Part shown: piece by piece, positions 16,054-24,819 of the stretch
Position numbering within the stretch: the stretch's first letter is position 1
How the letters are laid out: every line of letters begins with the position of its first letter
Assembly: GCA_046350055.1 (NCBI GenBank)
Contig: JAXMBC010000001.1
Coordinates: 2,852,001-2,916,000 of the forward strand
Source: JAEUIE01 sp046350055
GTDB taxonomy: Bacteria; Planctomycetota; Planctomycetia; Gemmatales; HRBIN36
Length of the DNA stretch: 64,000 nt
Direction of reading: 5' to 3'
Program-made: the position numbers and the translations under genes
The notes under the pieces: generated by a model
Seen by the model: the letters and a program-made list of their open reading frames with translations, nothing else
What the model was told of the DNA's origin: nothing
Databases searched by the model: none

Positions 16054-16458
16054 TTACTTTGGGTTTAGCAGGGTAAACCGCAGGACACTCTTTGAGAGTT
16101 CTTCGATTTTGAATGACTCCGTTTTGCCCTCTTTAGTAATCATGAGAAGGTTCTTATCAATCGCATCTATCTTCCACTTCCCGTTCTTAAATCGATGGTC
16201 ATCATCTGGTGATAGATAATACCATTTGCAATTACCATTCTTTTCAAAAATATATTCCATTCTGAAGCGGCTCGGAGAGAACGTCCTGGAACCTGCAGGA
16301 CGGTATATTTCCCTGGTTTCGCCCTTCTGTTGTTCCTCGAAGGAGTGAACCCAATGCTGGCACAAATCATCGACATTGTAATCTGAGCTGGATTTGGCGT
16401 TTGCCCCAAGGCCCGCATGCAACAGAAAGCAGGCGAGCGCAAGAATGGTGGATTTCAT
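16054..16458 (-). CDS. secreted lipocalin-like protein
   Basis: 134 aa from ATG 16458. Signal peptide MKSTILALACFLLHAGLGAN with cleavage near ANA. The mature part reads HWVHSFEEQQ, then YRPAGSRTFSPSRFRMEYIF and a run of β-strands with FKNGKWKID. That order (W.HS.EE, YRP, PPSR, G.W) is seen in small lipocalin-like periplasmic proteins of unknown function. An upstream frame from 16539 is rejected because the signal peptide starts at 16458. Confidence 0.7.
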   Translation of the reverse strand: MKSTILALACFLLHAGLGANAKSSSDYNVDDLCQHWVHSFEEQQKGETREIYRPAGSRTFSPSRFRMEYIFEKNGNCKWYYLSPDDDHRFKNGKWKIDAIDKNLLMITKEGKTESFKIEELSKSVLRFTLLNPK

Positions 16459-16704
16459 GTGGATATCTACTGTGTGTGGTTGGTCATTCGTTCGTCTCTT
16501 TTTAAAAGACGAGCTGGAGAGGGCATAGGATTGTATCAAAGAATGGCAATGGACCGATTCTGAATTCGTCTTTCAGTACTCTTTCGAGCAATGCCAGTGA
16601 AAATCGTATGACCTTCAGGAAGAGCGGTGTACGTGCATCAACTTAGGTGCTTGTGCAGTACAATACTCACCACGGTTACTCTTGGTAATGAAGCTGGAGT
16701 GCTC

Positions 16705-17607
16705 ATGAACGCCTGCGTATCGATAATGGTCATTGTCGCTGTAGTGGGAGCGAGCACGATGGCTCATGATCCAGCGTATGTGGCAGCGATCCAGGCGTGG
16801 CGTGCAACGCGGGAGAAGAACCTGCGGGCGGATCATGGCTGGCTCACCCTGGCGGGGCGATTTCCATTGAAGGCTGGCGACAATACGTTGGGCACAGGCA
16901 CCGGGAACGATGTGGTGTTGCCTGCGGAGCTGAAAGGCACTGGGCCGGAGCGACTGGGAACGATTCATGTGGATGCCAAAGCAGGGAAGGTGATGCTTCA
17001 GCTTGCGGAGGGTGTCTCGATGACGAGGCAAGGCAAGCCGTTCACGGGAAGCAGTGAGCTTGGCACGGAGGCAGGCAAACGGGACTGGGTGAGCCTGGGG
17101 CGGATGAGCATGCACATCATTGCCAGGGAAGGGCGGTACTTTCTGCGGTTAGCGGACAATGAGTCGCTGGTGCGCAAGAACTTTGCGGGCTGCGTCTGGT
17201 ATCCGGTCGATGAGAAGTTCAAGGTGGAGGCGACGTTTGTTCCTTATCCTCCTGAGAAGAAGCTCGCCATCGTGAACATCCTGGAGGAGGTTTCGCAGCA
17301 GCCTAGCCCGGGCTATGCGACGTTTATGCTGAATGGTGTGGCGTATCAGTTGGATGCGATCCCTGAAGGGAACGGGTTGCTGATCGTGTTTCGGGATGGC
17401 ACCTCGAAAGAGACGACGTATCCGCCAGCCCGGTTTATTCACATCGAAGCGATGCCGAAGGCGAATAGTACGTTCACGCTGGATTTCAACAAGGCGTACA
17501 ATCCGCCGTGTGCGTTCTCGGAGTTCACGACGTGCCCGGTGGCGCCGCCGCAGAATGTGCTGAAGGTGAGAATAGAAGCGGGGGAGAAGTATCGGAAGGA
17601 TCAGTAA
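16705..17607 (+). CDS. DUF1684 family protein
   Basis: 300 aa from ATG 16705, with GGAG eight bases upstream. The N-terminus is a signal peptide (MNACVSIMVIVAVVGASTM). The body matches DUF1684 by pattern: WRATREKNLRADHGWLTLAG near the start, then VRKNFAGCVWYPVDEKFKVE, and the terminal NKAYNPPCAFSEFTTCPVAP followed by NVLKVRIEAGE. Members are secreted or periplasmic β-rich proteins of unknown function found across several phyla. Two genes on, also plus, is a TPR lipoprotein; no clear operon link (44-base gap). Confidence 0.85.
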   Translation: MNACVSIMVIVAVVGASTMAHDPAYVAAIQAWRATREKNLRADHGWLTLAGRFPLKAGDNTLGTGTGNDVVLPAELKGTGPERLGTIHVDAKAGKVMLQLAEGVSMTRQGKPFTGSSELGTEAGKRDWVSLGRMSMHIIAREGRYFLRLADNESLVRKNFAGCVWYPVDEKFKVEATFVPYPPEKKLAIVNILEEVSQQPSPGYATFMLNGVAYQLDAIPEGNGLLIVFRDGTSKETTYPPARFIHIEAMPKANSTFTLDFNKAYNPPCAFSEFTTCPVAPPQNVLKVRIEAGEKYRKDQ

Positions 17608-17651
17608 GAACCGGTCCACGGAAGCAATGACACACGTGAAGGAGAGAAGCG

Positions 17652-18947
17652 ATGCGACTTGTACCTGTCTTCCTTTTGTCTATGGCCATCGCTACCGTCT
17701 CTGGTTGCAGTCGCGAGAAACCGGGCTCCAAAGTAGATAAAGTGGTCATCTTCCGTGCTGAAGATGGACGAACCGTCACGATGGCTGACCTGCGTGGGCA
17801 GACCGGCGCGTTTCAGTACGAGAAACTTGGTAAGAAAGACATTCCCGCCGAGGCAGAGTCGTTGCACAAACAGGCCCGCGACGCAAGTGAGTCGGGCGAT
17901 TACCCGAAGGCGATCACACTATTAGAGAAAGCAACGGGTCTGGCCCCGGCATGGCCTCACCCGGTGTACGATCTGGCAGTCAACTATCTGCAGATGAATG
18001 ACACGGAGAAAGCGCGGAAGTACTTCCGAAAGACAATTGAATTGGCTCCACGCGGATTCTTCACGGCGATCACCGCCCTGGACGCACTGGATCGCGAAGC
18101 AACAGGTGATCTGCCAGTTGGAACATATCAGTCGTATGTGTCACTGGACCAGGTGAAAGACCCGGACAGGAAGAAGGCTGCGATATCCCAGGTGTTCAGT
18201 CGTGTTCCCGGCTTTGCGCCGGCCTGGAAGGAGTGGGCGATGCAGTTGGACACGGACAATAATAAACTGGATGCCATTGAAAAGGGATTGGCCGCGAAAC
18301 CTGATGTTGAAACTAGGGGCTTGCTCCTGATCATCAAGGCACGCATCTTGAATCGAAATGGGGATTACGACGGGGCAGCTCAGTTGCTCGGCACCCTCAT
18401 TCTCGACACCGCTTCCACGTACGCTACCGAACACTTGGCGAAAGTCACTCTAGCACCCATGGCCCAAGAGTATCTGGCCCATCTTTACAGCACTCAGGCG
18501 CTCTCTCTGCTGATGGAGGGAAAACATGAGCAGGTGGATGCCGACATGGCTGATGCAATTGTGTACTTTACTCAGGGCGAGCCACTATGGGTCAGTTGTC
18601 GTTTACTGCAAGTAGCCTGGGTTGCCTCGGTTCATCCAGACAAGAAAGTACGCAACGCTGAGATAGCCCGTTTATTCATTACCAAAGCTGAAGAGTACGA
18701 GGCCAAGCTAACGGCGGAGCAGAAACAAACACCGATAATAACGCTTTGGAACAGGATTGCAATTGTCAAAGCTGCTTGGGCTGCAGAAACAGGTGATTTC
18801 AAGAAGGCAGTAGAAATTGAATCAAGCATTAATTATGGGTCGATACAGTGGGCAGAACCCGATAGCGCACACATGTGGCGATTATCACAATATCGAACCA
18901 GCAACCCCCTGCGTAGTACGGATCAATGGTACCTTCGCACTCCCTGA
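17652..18947 (+). CDS. TPR-containing lipoprotein
   Basis: 431 aa. GGAGAG lies just before the ATG. A type II signal peptide ends at the lipobox TVSGC (Cys 19), so the protein should be lipid-anchored. TPR motifs follow (residues 72-140: ARDASESGDYPKAITLLEKA, AVNYLQMNDTEKARKYFRKT) and further helical repeats extend to the end. A surface or periplasmic scaffolding role is likely. The exact partner is unknown. Confidence 0.75.
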   Translation: MRLVPVFLLSMAIATVSGCSREKPGSKVDKVVIFRAEDGRTVTMADLRGQTGAFQYEKLGKKDIPAEAESLHKQARDASESGDYPKAITLLEKATGLAPAWPHPVYDLAVNYLQMNDTEKARKYFRKTIELAPRGFFTAITALDALDREATGDLPVGTYQSYVSLDQVKDPDRKKAAISQVFSRVPGFAPAWKEWAMQLDTDNNKLDAIEKGLAAKPDVETRGLLLIIKARILNRNGDYDGAAQLLGTLILDTASTYATEHLAKVTLAPMAQEYLAHLYSTQALSLLMEGKHEQVDADMADAIVYFTQGEPLWVSCRLLQVAWVASVHPDKKVRNAEIARLFITKAEEYEAKLTAEQKQTPIITLWNRIAIVKAAWAAETGDFKKAVEIESSINYGSIQWAEPDSAHMWRLSQYRTSNPLRSTDQWYLRTP

Positions 18948-19003
18948 AAGGTGCCCGGTAGGTTGGTATAGCAGTAGCACGAAGACAGCAACAAGCTCAC
19001 AAT

Positions 19004-19234
19004 TCAATACTCCTCTTCGTCAGCCGTATTCTCGATCTTGAACAACCGGTCGTAGGCAAACTGAAGCAAGACCTCATGCACGGCCGGTGCCAGGTTGCAC
19101 AGTATAATCTGTCCGCCTTGTTGGATGATTTTTTTTCTCAGAGCAGTCAATTGTGGAAGATGAGAGGGATATACGCGGCTGATGCCTGTGAAGTTGAGTC
19201 GCAAGGTGCATGAGCCAGTCGAGTAGAACGAAAT
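19004..19234 (-). pseudogene. 5'-truncated STAS-like gene
   Basis: The frame matches the C-terminal two thirds of the STAS proteins at 10825 and 21365 (TLRLNFTGI, LTALRKKIIQQGGQIILCNL, FAYDRLFKIE), but an in-frame stop at 19235-19237 cuts off the expected 30-40 N-terminal residues. The only available start is a TTG at 19204, inside the first β-strand. I read it as a decayed paralog; expression from the TTG cannot be excluded. Confidence 0.65.
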
Positions 19235-19304
19235 TCACCCATTATTTACTTGAGGCAGTTAAACTACCTGATACAAATGTGGGCAGCACCATGAGGATGA
19301 CATC

Positions 19305-21278
19305 ATGAGCCAGAGTAGTCACTGGAAGATTCTATTTACCTGGGCAGCATTGCTTGGTTCTGCCGTTGCTGTGCCGGCACAGTCGCCTGCGACGAATGTT
19401 TTTGATTACTCCTCGCAGCCTGGTTACGACATCACTACGGGCACCGGGACGCTCTCCGGGACGAGCCACTATATATCGTCGGGTACCAACGGATTCAATG
19501 GTATCGATGTCAATAGCTACCTGGGGGCGAACACGTTCTACACGGCTGGGTTCACCGGGACTTCCGCTCGCATCATGAATATCGAAGCGGGGGTTGGTGC
19601 TGGTGGCGGGCTGGGCTTGGGCGGAGCCAACAGTCCCGGCTACACGGGTGGTCATTTCTCGCTGGCCCATGTGAACACGTATGTTGCTTCGAATTCCAAC
19701 CCATTCAACGACCAGACGCTGGCTGACCGTCATGCCACCTGGGTCATGCATGCCATGGGTGGCCGTGACAATGGACTGGGAGCACCTTTGATCACGCAGG
19801 GTATCGGGTTAAATAGCCAGATGAGTTCGGCAGGCATTGCCAATGCCTGGAGTGGGGCAGCATACCGTCTCGGTTTCAATTTCAGTTACAGTACGTTCAT
19901 CGAGCCTTACCGGGCTGCAACACTCAATGACATTGCGATCCGCGTCAATGGCGCGAACGTGGCTGGGCTGGCAAACCGGCAGGATGTCACCAACAGCAGT
20001 TGGGGATTCACCGACCCGACTGGCTCGGCGTTCAGCAATTTCTCCCGCGGCGTGGATGCCCTTGCACGGCAAGCAACCATTCCCATGGTCTTTTCTGCTG
20101 GTAACAGCGGTCTGGGCGATGGTACCGTGGCTGGTAGCAGGGTAGGTGGGCCAGCTGCAGGGTACAACGTCATCTCGGTCGGTGCGTTGACTGGTGATCA
20201 GGCCAATCCTGCATTTAACACCATTGCCAGCTTCTCCAGCCGCGGGCCGATGCCAGTCTTCGTTCCTCTGATTTCCAATGTGACGGATATCAACAATGCA
20301 TCCCAGGGAACGATCATCAACAGTGCACGCGGTCGTGTGGATATCTCCGCACCTGGCGATCAACTGACGCTGGCTTATTACGGTGGCACCACTGGTGGAA
20401 ATCAGTCACCTTCGCAAGGTGGCACCCCCAATGGCGGGAACAATTTCTTCACCTTCAATACAGCGGGTACCAGCTTTGCTGCACCGACCGTGGCGGGTGG
20501 GCTGTCGCTGCTGGTCGATGCAGGGCGTACGCAGTTGGGTGGGGCCAACAACGCACTGGATGGACGCGTACTGAAAGCAGTGCTGCTGAACTCCGCCACG
20601 AAAACGGCTGGCTGGAGCAATGCAGCCACCGGTGCAGGAACGGTAGCCAGCCCCTACTCGACGACCCAGGGACTGGATTACAACGTGGGTGCAGGCCGGA
20701 TGAATCTGAACCAGGCTTTCACCCAGTATCTATCGGGGACGACAGGCGTAGCCAACCCTACTGGTGGGATCGTCTCGCCCGTTGGCTGGGCGATGGGTGG
20801 CGTCAGTTCTTCGTCGGTCAATTCCGACTATCTCATCAGCAGTGCATTGCAGGCAGGGAGCACTTTTACTGCCACATTAAGCTGGTATGTCAACCGGAGC
20901 ATTGACGCTGCCAGCAGTACACTGGAACAGCGGTTTGACGACCTCAACCTGGAGGTGTATCTCCTGGCCGGGCAGAATCAGCCCATCTCTACCGGGCAAC
21001 TGGTGGCCAGCTCGACGTCGGTGTATGACGTGGTGGAACATGTCAACTTCACGCTGCCTCAGGATGGCTTCTACGGTGTGCGTGTGCTCTGGGAAGGGAC
21101 AAACTGGAACTTCACGGGTACCGATGGCGAAAGCTTCGGTGTAGCCTGGGCCGGTGTGACGGCTGTCCCTGAGCCCGTGACGGTTGCCTTCCTGGGGCTG
21201 ACAGCAGGTGTTGCAGGTTTCTACATCGTGCGACGCAGGAAGCAGATGCAGGCGATGCTGGATCAGAGGGTCAGTTAG
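19305..21278 (+). CDS. PEP-CTERM subtilisin-like (S8) protease
   Basis: 657 aa. Signal peptide ends near AVPAQ. The S8 triad region shows ARIMNIEAGVG where the Asp block should be (Glu in place of Asp), DRHATWVMHAMGG for the His block, VFSAGNSG for the oxyanion Asn and TAGTSFAAPTVAGG for the Ser. A jelly-roll-like domain follows, and the end is VPEPVTVAFLGLTAGVAGF plus RRRK, a PEP-CTERM sorting signal. It would be exported and sorted by an exosortase-type system. The Asp-to-Glu change may alter activity. Confidence 0.85.
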   Translation: MSQSSHWKILFTWAALLGSAVAVPAQSPATNVFDYSSQPGYDITTGTGTLSGTSHYISSGTNGFNGIDVNSYLGANTFYTAGFTGTSARIMNIEAGVGAGGGLGLGGANSPGYTGGHFSLAHVNTYVASNSNPFNDQTLADRHATWVMHAMGGRDNGLGAPLITQGIGLNSQMSSAGIANAWSGAAYRLGFNFSYSTFIEPYRAATLNDIAIRVNGANVAGLANRQDVTNSSWGFTDPTGSAFSNFSRGVDALARQATIPMVFSAGNSGLGDGTVAGSRVGGPAAGYNVISVGALTGDQANPAFNTIASFSSRGPMPVFVPLISNVTDINNASQGTIINSARGRVDISAPGDQLTLAYYGGTTGGNQSPSQGGTPNGGNNFFTFNTAGTSFAAPTVAGGLSLLVDAGRTQLGGANNALDGRVLKAVLLNSATKTAGWSNAATGAGTVASPYSTTQGLDYNVGAGRMNLNQAFTQYLSGTTGVANPTGGIVSPVGWAMGGVSSSSVNSDYLISSALQAGSTFTATLSWYVNRSIDAASSTLEQRFDDLNLEVYLLAGQNQPISTGQLVASSTSVYDVVEHVNFTLPQDGFYGVRVLWEGTNWNFTGTDGESFGVAWAGVTAVPEPVTVAFLGLTAGVAGFYIVRRRKQMQAMLDQRVS

Positions 21279-21364
21279 AGCATTGCCCCGTTGCTGGTGT
21301 GGGTGAACTGTCCAATTGCTTCAGGGTCGTAGTTGCGTTCTAGGTTAGATTGTTAGTTGCGGGA

Positions 21365-21769
21365 CTAGTCGTCGACTGGTGTCGCAGTCCTGGTTGCAGC
21401 TGCTCCGCCTAGTGGTTTGGTCGGCTGGCGTGGAATGGGGGCTCCACAGTTCTCTCCATCAGAATCAGAATCAGAATGGTCAATGTGAAAGAGCCGGTCG
21501 AAGGCAAATGGTCGAAGCACCTCTAATAGGGCAGGAGCTATCCTGCATAGTGTAAGTTGTCCGCCACCTTGGGTGATCCGTTTTTTCACAACGAGTAATT
21601 GCCCTATTTGCGATGAGTTCAGCCAGCGGATACCTGTGAAGTTGAGTCGCAAGATGCCCGCACCAGTGAGTGTTACCAAACTGGAAATGTCAGGGCTTGT
21701 ATTCTGCACATTAAAATAATCACTCAGTAGTGCTTCGATTACCGGTCTCTCATTGTCAGCAGTATGCAT
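21365..21769 (-). CDS. STAS-like anti-sigma antagonist domain protein
   Basis: 134 aa, paralog of 10825-11145. Residues 35-95 form the STAS-like core (GILRLNFTGIRWLNSSQIG, LLVVKKRITQGGGQLTLCRI, LEVLRPFAFDRLFHID). A Ser/Asp run and a Pro/Thr-rich tail (residues 98-134) are extra. The likely phospho-acceptor is the Ser/Thr after the second strand (NSSQ). Possible substrate of the phosphatase at 15103. Standalone gene, convergent with the subtilase. Confidence 0.62.
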   Translation of the reverse strand: MHTADNERPVIEALLSDYFNVQNTSPDISSLVTLTGAGILRLNFTGIRWLNSSQIGQLLVVKKRITQGGGQLTLCRIAPALLEVLRPFAFDRLFHIDHSDSDSDGENCGAPIPRQPTKPLGGAAATRTATPVDD

Positions 21770-21945
21770 GGAGTTACCTCAATAGAGTTCATGTCGATCC
21801 GGCTGGCATATTACGCTTGCAGCTTCCATTTCATTGTGCCAATGAATGCGGCCATCAACATCCCAATTCCGATCGAAATGGCTGCACACAAGATGCTAAA
21901 TTGCCAAAAAAGAAAACATAGACCTACATACCTGCAATAAATACA

Positions 21946-22650
21946 TCAGCACTTGGCTGACTTGCGTTTCTTGCCCAGGGGGTGGCGGGCGAGGACTTTC
22001 TTGATGTAATCGGGAGCGTAGGGGATTTTGCAGTCACCCACGAGGTGGACCTCCACTTTGCCGATAGCGTTGGCGGTTTTCACGGCCAGTTGATGCAGCG
22101 GTTTGACGAAGCAGGCGACGGCGATCACGAAGCTGTTCATCACATATTTGACACGGTTAGGCTGCTGGTGAATGGTCTTGGCCACGCGCTGCAGGAGCGA
22201 CTGGATCTCAGCCATGTCGAGCTTGTCATCGTCGTGGGTATTGACGATGCTGCTGTAGGTCTGCCAGCCAGCGGAAGCGATGGCTTCGTCCTTGGAGTCC
22301 ATCCACTTGAGGGCGAGTTCGCGGCCATGCGGGCTGCCGGAGGCGACCCAGGGGACGGTGAATTCCGAGACCATGCTCCAGTTGGCGTTCTTGACCCACT
22401 TCTGCAGGTCCTTTTTGGTCATCTTCGCATCGTCGGCGATGAGGCCAGCGAGGTACATGACGTCGGCGATGCCGGTGTCGTAGAGATCGAGGGCGAGCTG
22501 ATAGTCCATCTTGATCCGCTTCTGGATCTTCTTCATGTCAGCGACTTTGACGCCGAGGCAGGGTTCCTGCGCGCCGTGAGCCATCCAGGTCTTTTTGGTC
22601 TGGGCGGTGGCGTACTTCTGGAGTTCGTTGACGATGTCTTCTGCGGTCAT
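21946..22650 (-). CDS. AlkD-like DNA alkylation repair protein
   Basis: 234 aa from ATG 22650. All-helical HEAT-like repeats characteristic of the DNA_alkylation (AlkC/AlkD) family: YLAGLIADDAKMTKKDLQKW, WSMVSEFTVPWVASGS, VKYVMNSFVIAVACFVKPLH. AlkD enzymes are DNA glycosylases that remove bulky cationic alkylated bases; some family members are structural. A basic tail (GKKRKSAKC) ends the protein. A longer frame to 22728 exists but crosses a 24-bp direct repeat. Confidence 0.8.
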   Translation of the reverse strand: MTAEDIVNELQKYATAQTKKTWMAHGAQEPCLGVKVADMKKIQKRIKMDYQLALDLYDTGIADVMYLAGLIADDAKMTKKDLQKWVKNANWSMVSEFTVPWVASGSPHGRELALKWMDSKDEAIASAGWQTYSSIVNTHDDDKLDMAEIQSLLQRVAKTIHQQPNRVKYVMNSFVIAVACFVKPLHQLAVKTANAIGKVEVHLVGDCKIPYAPDYIKKVLARHPLGKKRKSAKC

Positions 22651-22692
22651 GGGAGGGTCTCGGGTGTCTGGCTCAGGCCATTGTAACGCAGT

Positions 22693-22716
22693 GCGGGGCG
22701 GGTGCAACGATTGGTT
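22693..22716 (+). repeat. 24-bp direct repeat, left of two-gene module
   Basis: GCGGGGCGGGTGCAACGATT plus GGTT, identical at 24784-24807. The two copies bracket the pair 22725-23165 / 24346-24708 and the IS630 inside it. Upstream flanks are also similar (taacgcagt, taacgtaaa). Confidence 0.8.
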
Positions 22717-22724
22717 AAACGGAC

Positions 22725-23165
22725 TCACAAACTGGTCCAGATGAGTAGAGTTTTGTTCTCAAGCAGTGCTGACTCAGCAGTGTCGCCGATGCTGCGCACT
22801 GCATCGACAACTTCAGAAGCGTCCCATCCGTCCATTTCTTCAGTCTTGCCCCAACGCACTGCCAGTGCTTCTTGCTCTTGATCCTCCATAGTTGCAATTG
22901 CTGCGAGGGCTGCGAGCATAGTTGGAGGCACGATGTCCACCCACGGACCTTCATCGCCTTCCGGGAGGGTTCGAATTGCGTCTAAGCGGCGTTCAACTCC
23001 GTCATCTGCCGAGCCGGTTTCAGCTAATGCCCAAAGAGTTGCAAGATTGATTGTGTTAAGGCCACGGCAAGAGAAGCCGTCCCAGGTCAACGAAGGTTCC
23101 TCAGAAGCTAGGATCTCTTCCGCTTCAGATGGGGCAGCGATTAGGAGGTGATTGGTAATACCCAT
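22725..23165 (-). CDS. DUF1877-like (YfbM-type) protein
   Basis: 146 aa from ATG 23165 (MGITNHLLIAAPSEAEEI). The start, a mid-part with WDGFSCRGLNTINLATLWAL and the acid-rich later half resemble the DUF1877/YfbM family, whose function is unknown. The frame appears longer only because it reads into IS630 sequence. In the ancestral state it would follow 10 bases after the stop of the gene at 24346-24708, so the two formed an operon now split by the IS. Confidence 0.6.
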   Translation of the reverse strand: MGITNHLLIAAPSEAEEILASEEPSLTWDGFSCRGLNTINLATLWALAETGSADDGVERRLDAIRTLPEGDEGPWVDIVPPTMLAALAAIATMEDQEQEALAVRWGKTEEMDGWDASEVVDAVRSIGDTAESALLENKTLLIWTSL

Positions 23166-23178
23166 GTGGTGAATCCTA

Positions 23179-24346
23179 AATAGCTCCCCATCTATCCAAA
23201 AGTGAAGTCGAAGCGGTCTTGCAAGAAAACTGGCTTGTCGTTGTGTTGGTAGGTGCGACCCACACCAACACAAGCGAGCAAGCCATGGACGGCTATCTTC
23301 GCATTTCCACTGCCGAACGCAAGAGACTTCTTCACTCTCTTCGCCACGCGCCCTCCGCCACCGAGCGTCTGCGCTGGAATATTCTTCTGCTGCTCTCGGA
23401 TGGGCACACTTGGAACCACATTGCCACGGTTCTCTATTGCAGTTCCGCCACCATCGCTCGATGGAAACGACGCTACCAGGAGCAAGGCAGGGACGGCATC
23501 GCTCCGATAGCCACCACCGTCATTCTCTATTGGTGGGTGGCTCGCATCATCACCTGGATTCAATCCTACACTCCCACTCACTTTGGCTATCTCCGCAGTC
23601 GATGGACCTGCTCTACGCTGGTGCTCCTGCTGGCCCGCGAATATCAGGTGAACGTCAGTCGCGAAACCGTGCGTCGCTACCTGCATCAAAGCGAGGTGGT
23701 TTGGCGACGACCTCGTCCCATCCTCCGACCGAAAGACCCCGACTACGACGCCAAAGTCCTGAAAATCAAGCGTTTGGTGAACACGCTGCCGGACGACGAG
23801 ATCGCTCTCTTCCAGGACGAAGCCGAGATCTGCACCAACCCCAAGATCGGTTCGATGTGGATGCCTCGAGGTCAACAGGCTACCGTCGAAACACCCGGCA
23901 CCAATGAGAAGCAGCATCTCTTCGGATCGCTGGCGTGGGACACCTGCCGCCTGGTGACGACCTGGGCGAAGCGCCGAGACAGTGCAGCCTTCCTGGAACA
24001 CCTCGATCACCTCCGTCATGTCTTTCGCTGTTATCGACGTATCCATGTCATTTGTGACAATGCCCGCTTCCACACTAGTCGGGCTGTGCAAAAGTATTTG
24101 AAGAACCATCCGAGAGTAATGATCCACTACTTACCCAAGTATGCTCCAGAGACCAACCCCATCGAACGAGTCTGGTGGCACCTGCACGACGAGATTACCA
24201 GGAACCACACCTGCCCCAACCTCGATTCGCTCCTCAATCTTGTTGACCGATGGCTATACCAGAATCAATACTGTCTGATTGAACCCACACTCTACGCTGT
24301 CGTGCCTCGTAAACTCAGGGCACTTTCGGTTGGGTAGGTAGCTATT
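23179..24346 (+). mobile_element. IS630-family element
   Basis: 1,168 bp with imperfect terminal inverted repeats starting AATAGCT, flanked by TA at 23177-23178 and 24347-24348, the TA duplication expected for IS630/mariner-type elements. It carries one transposase. It landed exactly in the stop codon of the upstream gene and replaced it with its own TAA, leaving both flanking coding sequences intact but separated. Confidence 0.85.
23285..24337 (+). CDS. IS630-family transposase
   Basis: 350 aa from ATG 23285. N-terminal helix-turn-helix (WNHIATVLYCSSATIARWKR), a linker helix domain (YQVNVSRETVRRYLHQSEV), then the DDE core: Asp in LFQDEAEI, Asp in HVICDNARFHTS, Glu in NPIERVWWHLH. Complete and apparently functional. 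Catalyses cut-and-paste at TA sites. Confidence 0.92.
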   Translation: MDGYLRISTAERKRLLHSLRHAPSATERLRWNILLLLSDGHTWNHIATVLYCSSATIARWKRRYQEQGRDGIAPIATTVILYWWVARIITWIQSYTPTHFGYLRSRWTCSTLVLLLAREYQVNVSRETVRRYLHQSEVVWRRPRPILRPKDPDYDAKVLKIKRLVNTLPDDEIALFQDEAEICTNPKIGSMWMPRGQQATVETPGTNEKQHLFGSLAWDTCRLVTTWAKRRDSAAFLEHLDHLRHVFRCYRRIHVICDNARFHTSRAVQKYLKNHPRVMIHYLPKYAPETNPIERVWWHLHDEITRNHTCPNLDSLLNLVDRWLYQNQYCLIEPTLYAVVPRKLRALSVG

Positions 24347-24708
24347 TAGCTGATCTGATCGAGAGGCGGCCATACTTGCCTGTTTTCATGATCCTCGAAT
24401 ACTGACCAGCCGAGGTATTGTGCGATGCGTCTAGCCAGCGCTTCATACCATGCTGGATCGCTGGCGTTCGAACAAATCAACTCGACAATGTTAACCAGTG
24501 GTGTTTGTTCGGTTCGGTTGCCGTAACTTCCAGCTGAGTTGCAGGAGGCCAGAATGACTGTCACCCACGGCTGCCCAATTTTCGGGCCAAACGTGAGCGG
24601 GCCAGTCTGTTGCAATTCTGATAAAGCAGCGAGGAAGTCCACCAATGGAGCAGTTGGTGTAAACCGTGAGAAGCTTGAGTCTCCACGGATGACTAAATAC
24701 CAATACAC
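24346..24708 (-). CDS. unknown small protein of a two-gene module
   Basis: 120 aa from GTG 24708 (AAGGGTG upstream). Not recognised. Soluble, with one Cys-containing segment (ILASCNSAGSYGNRTEQTPL) and a C-terminal helix (WYEALARRIAQYLGWSVFED). The TAA stop comes from the inserted IS630; before insertion a TAG stood there. Paired with the DUF1877-like gene downstream. Confidence 0.6.
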   Translation of the reverse strand: MYWYLVIRGDSSFSRFTPTAPLVDFLAALSELQQTGPLTFGPKIGQPWVTVILASCNSAGSYGNRTEQTPLVNIVELICSNASDPAWYEALARRIAQYLGWSVFEDHENRQVWPPLDQIS

Positions 24709-24783
24709 CTTTAATCACCCTTGAGACAAATCAGAGCATTCACATGATGAGGTTCAACAACTATGAGGCTATTTTAACGTAAA

Positions 24784-24807
24784 GCGGGGCGGGTGCAACG
24801 ATTGGTT
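24784..24807 (+). repeat. 24-bp direct repeat, right of two-gene module
   Basis: Identical to 22693-22716. See that entry; the spacing is about 2.1 kb with the IS and 0.9 kb without it. Confidence 0.8.
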
Positions 24808-24819
24808 CTGCTCCTGGCG

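Noticed and set aside
21730..21921. 63-codon plus-strand ORF near 21.8 kb
   Set aside because: No ribosome site, no recognisable pattern; the interval looks like plain intergenic DNA.
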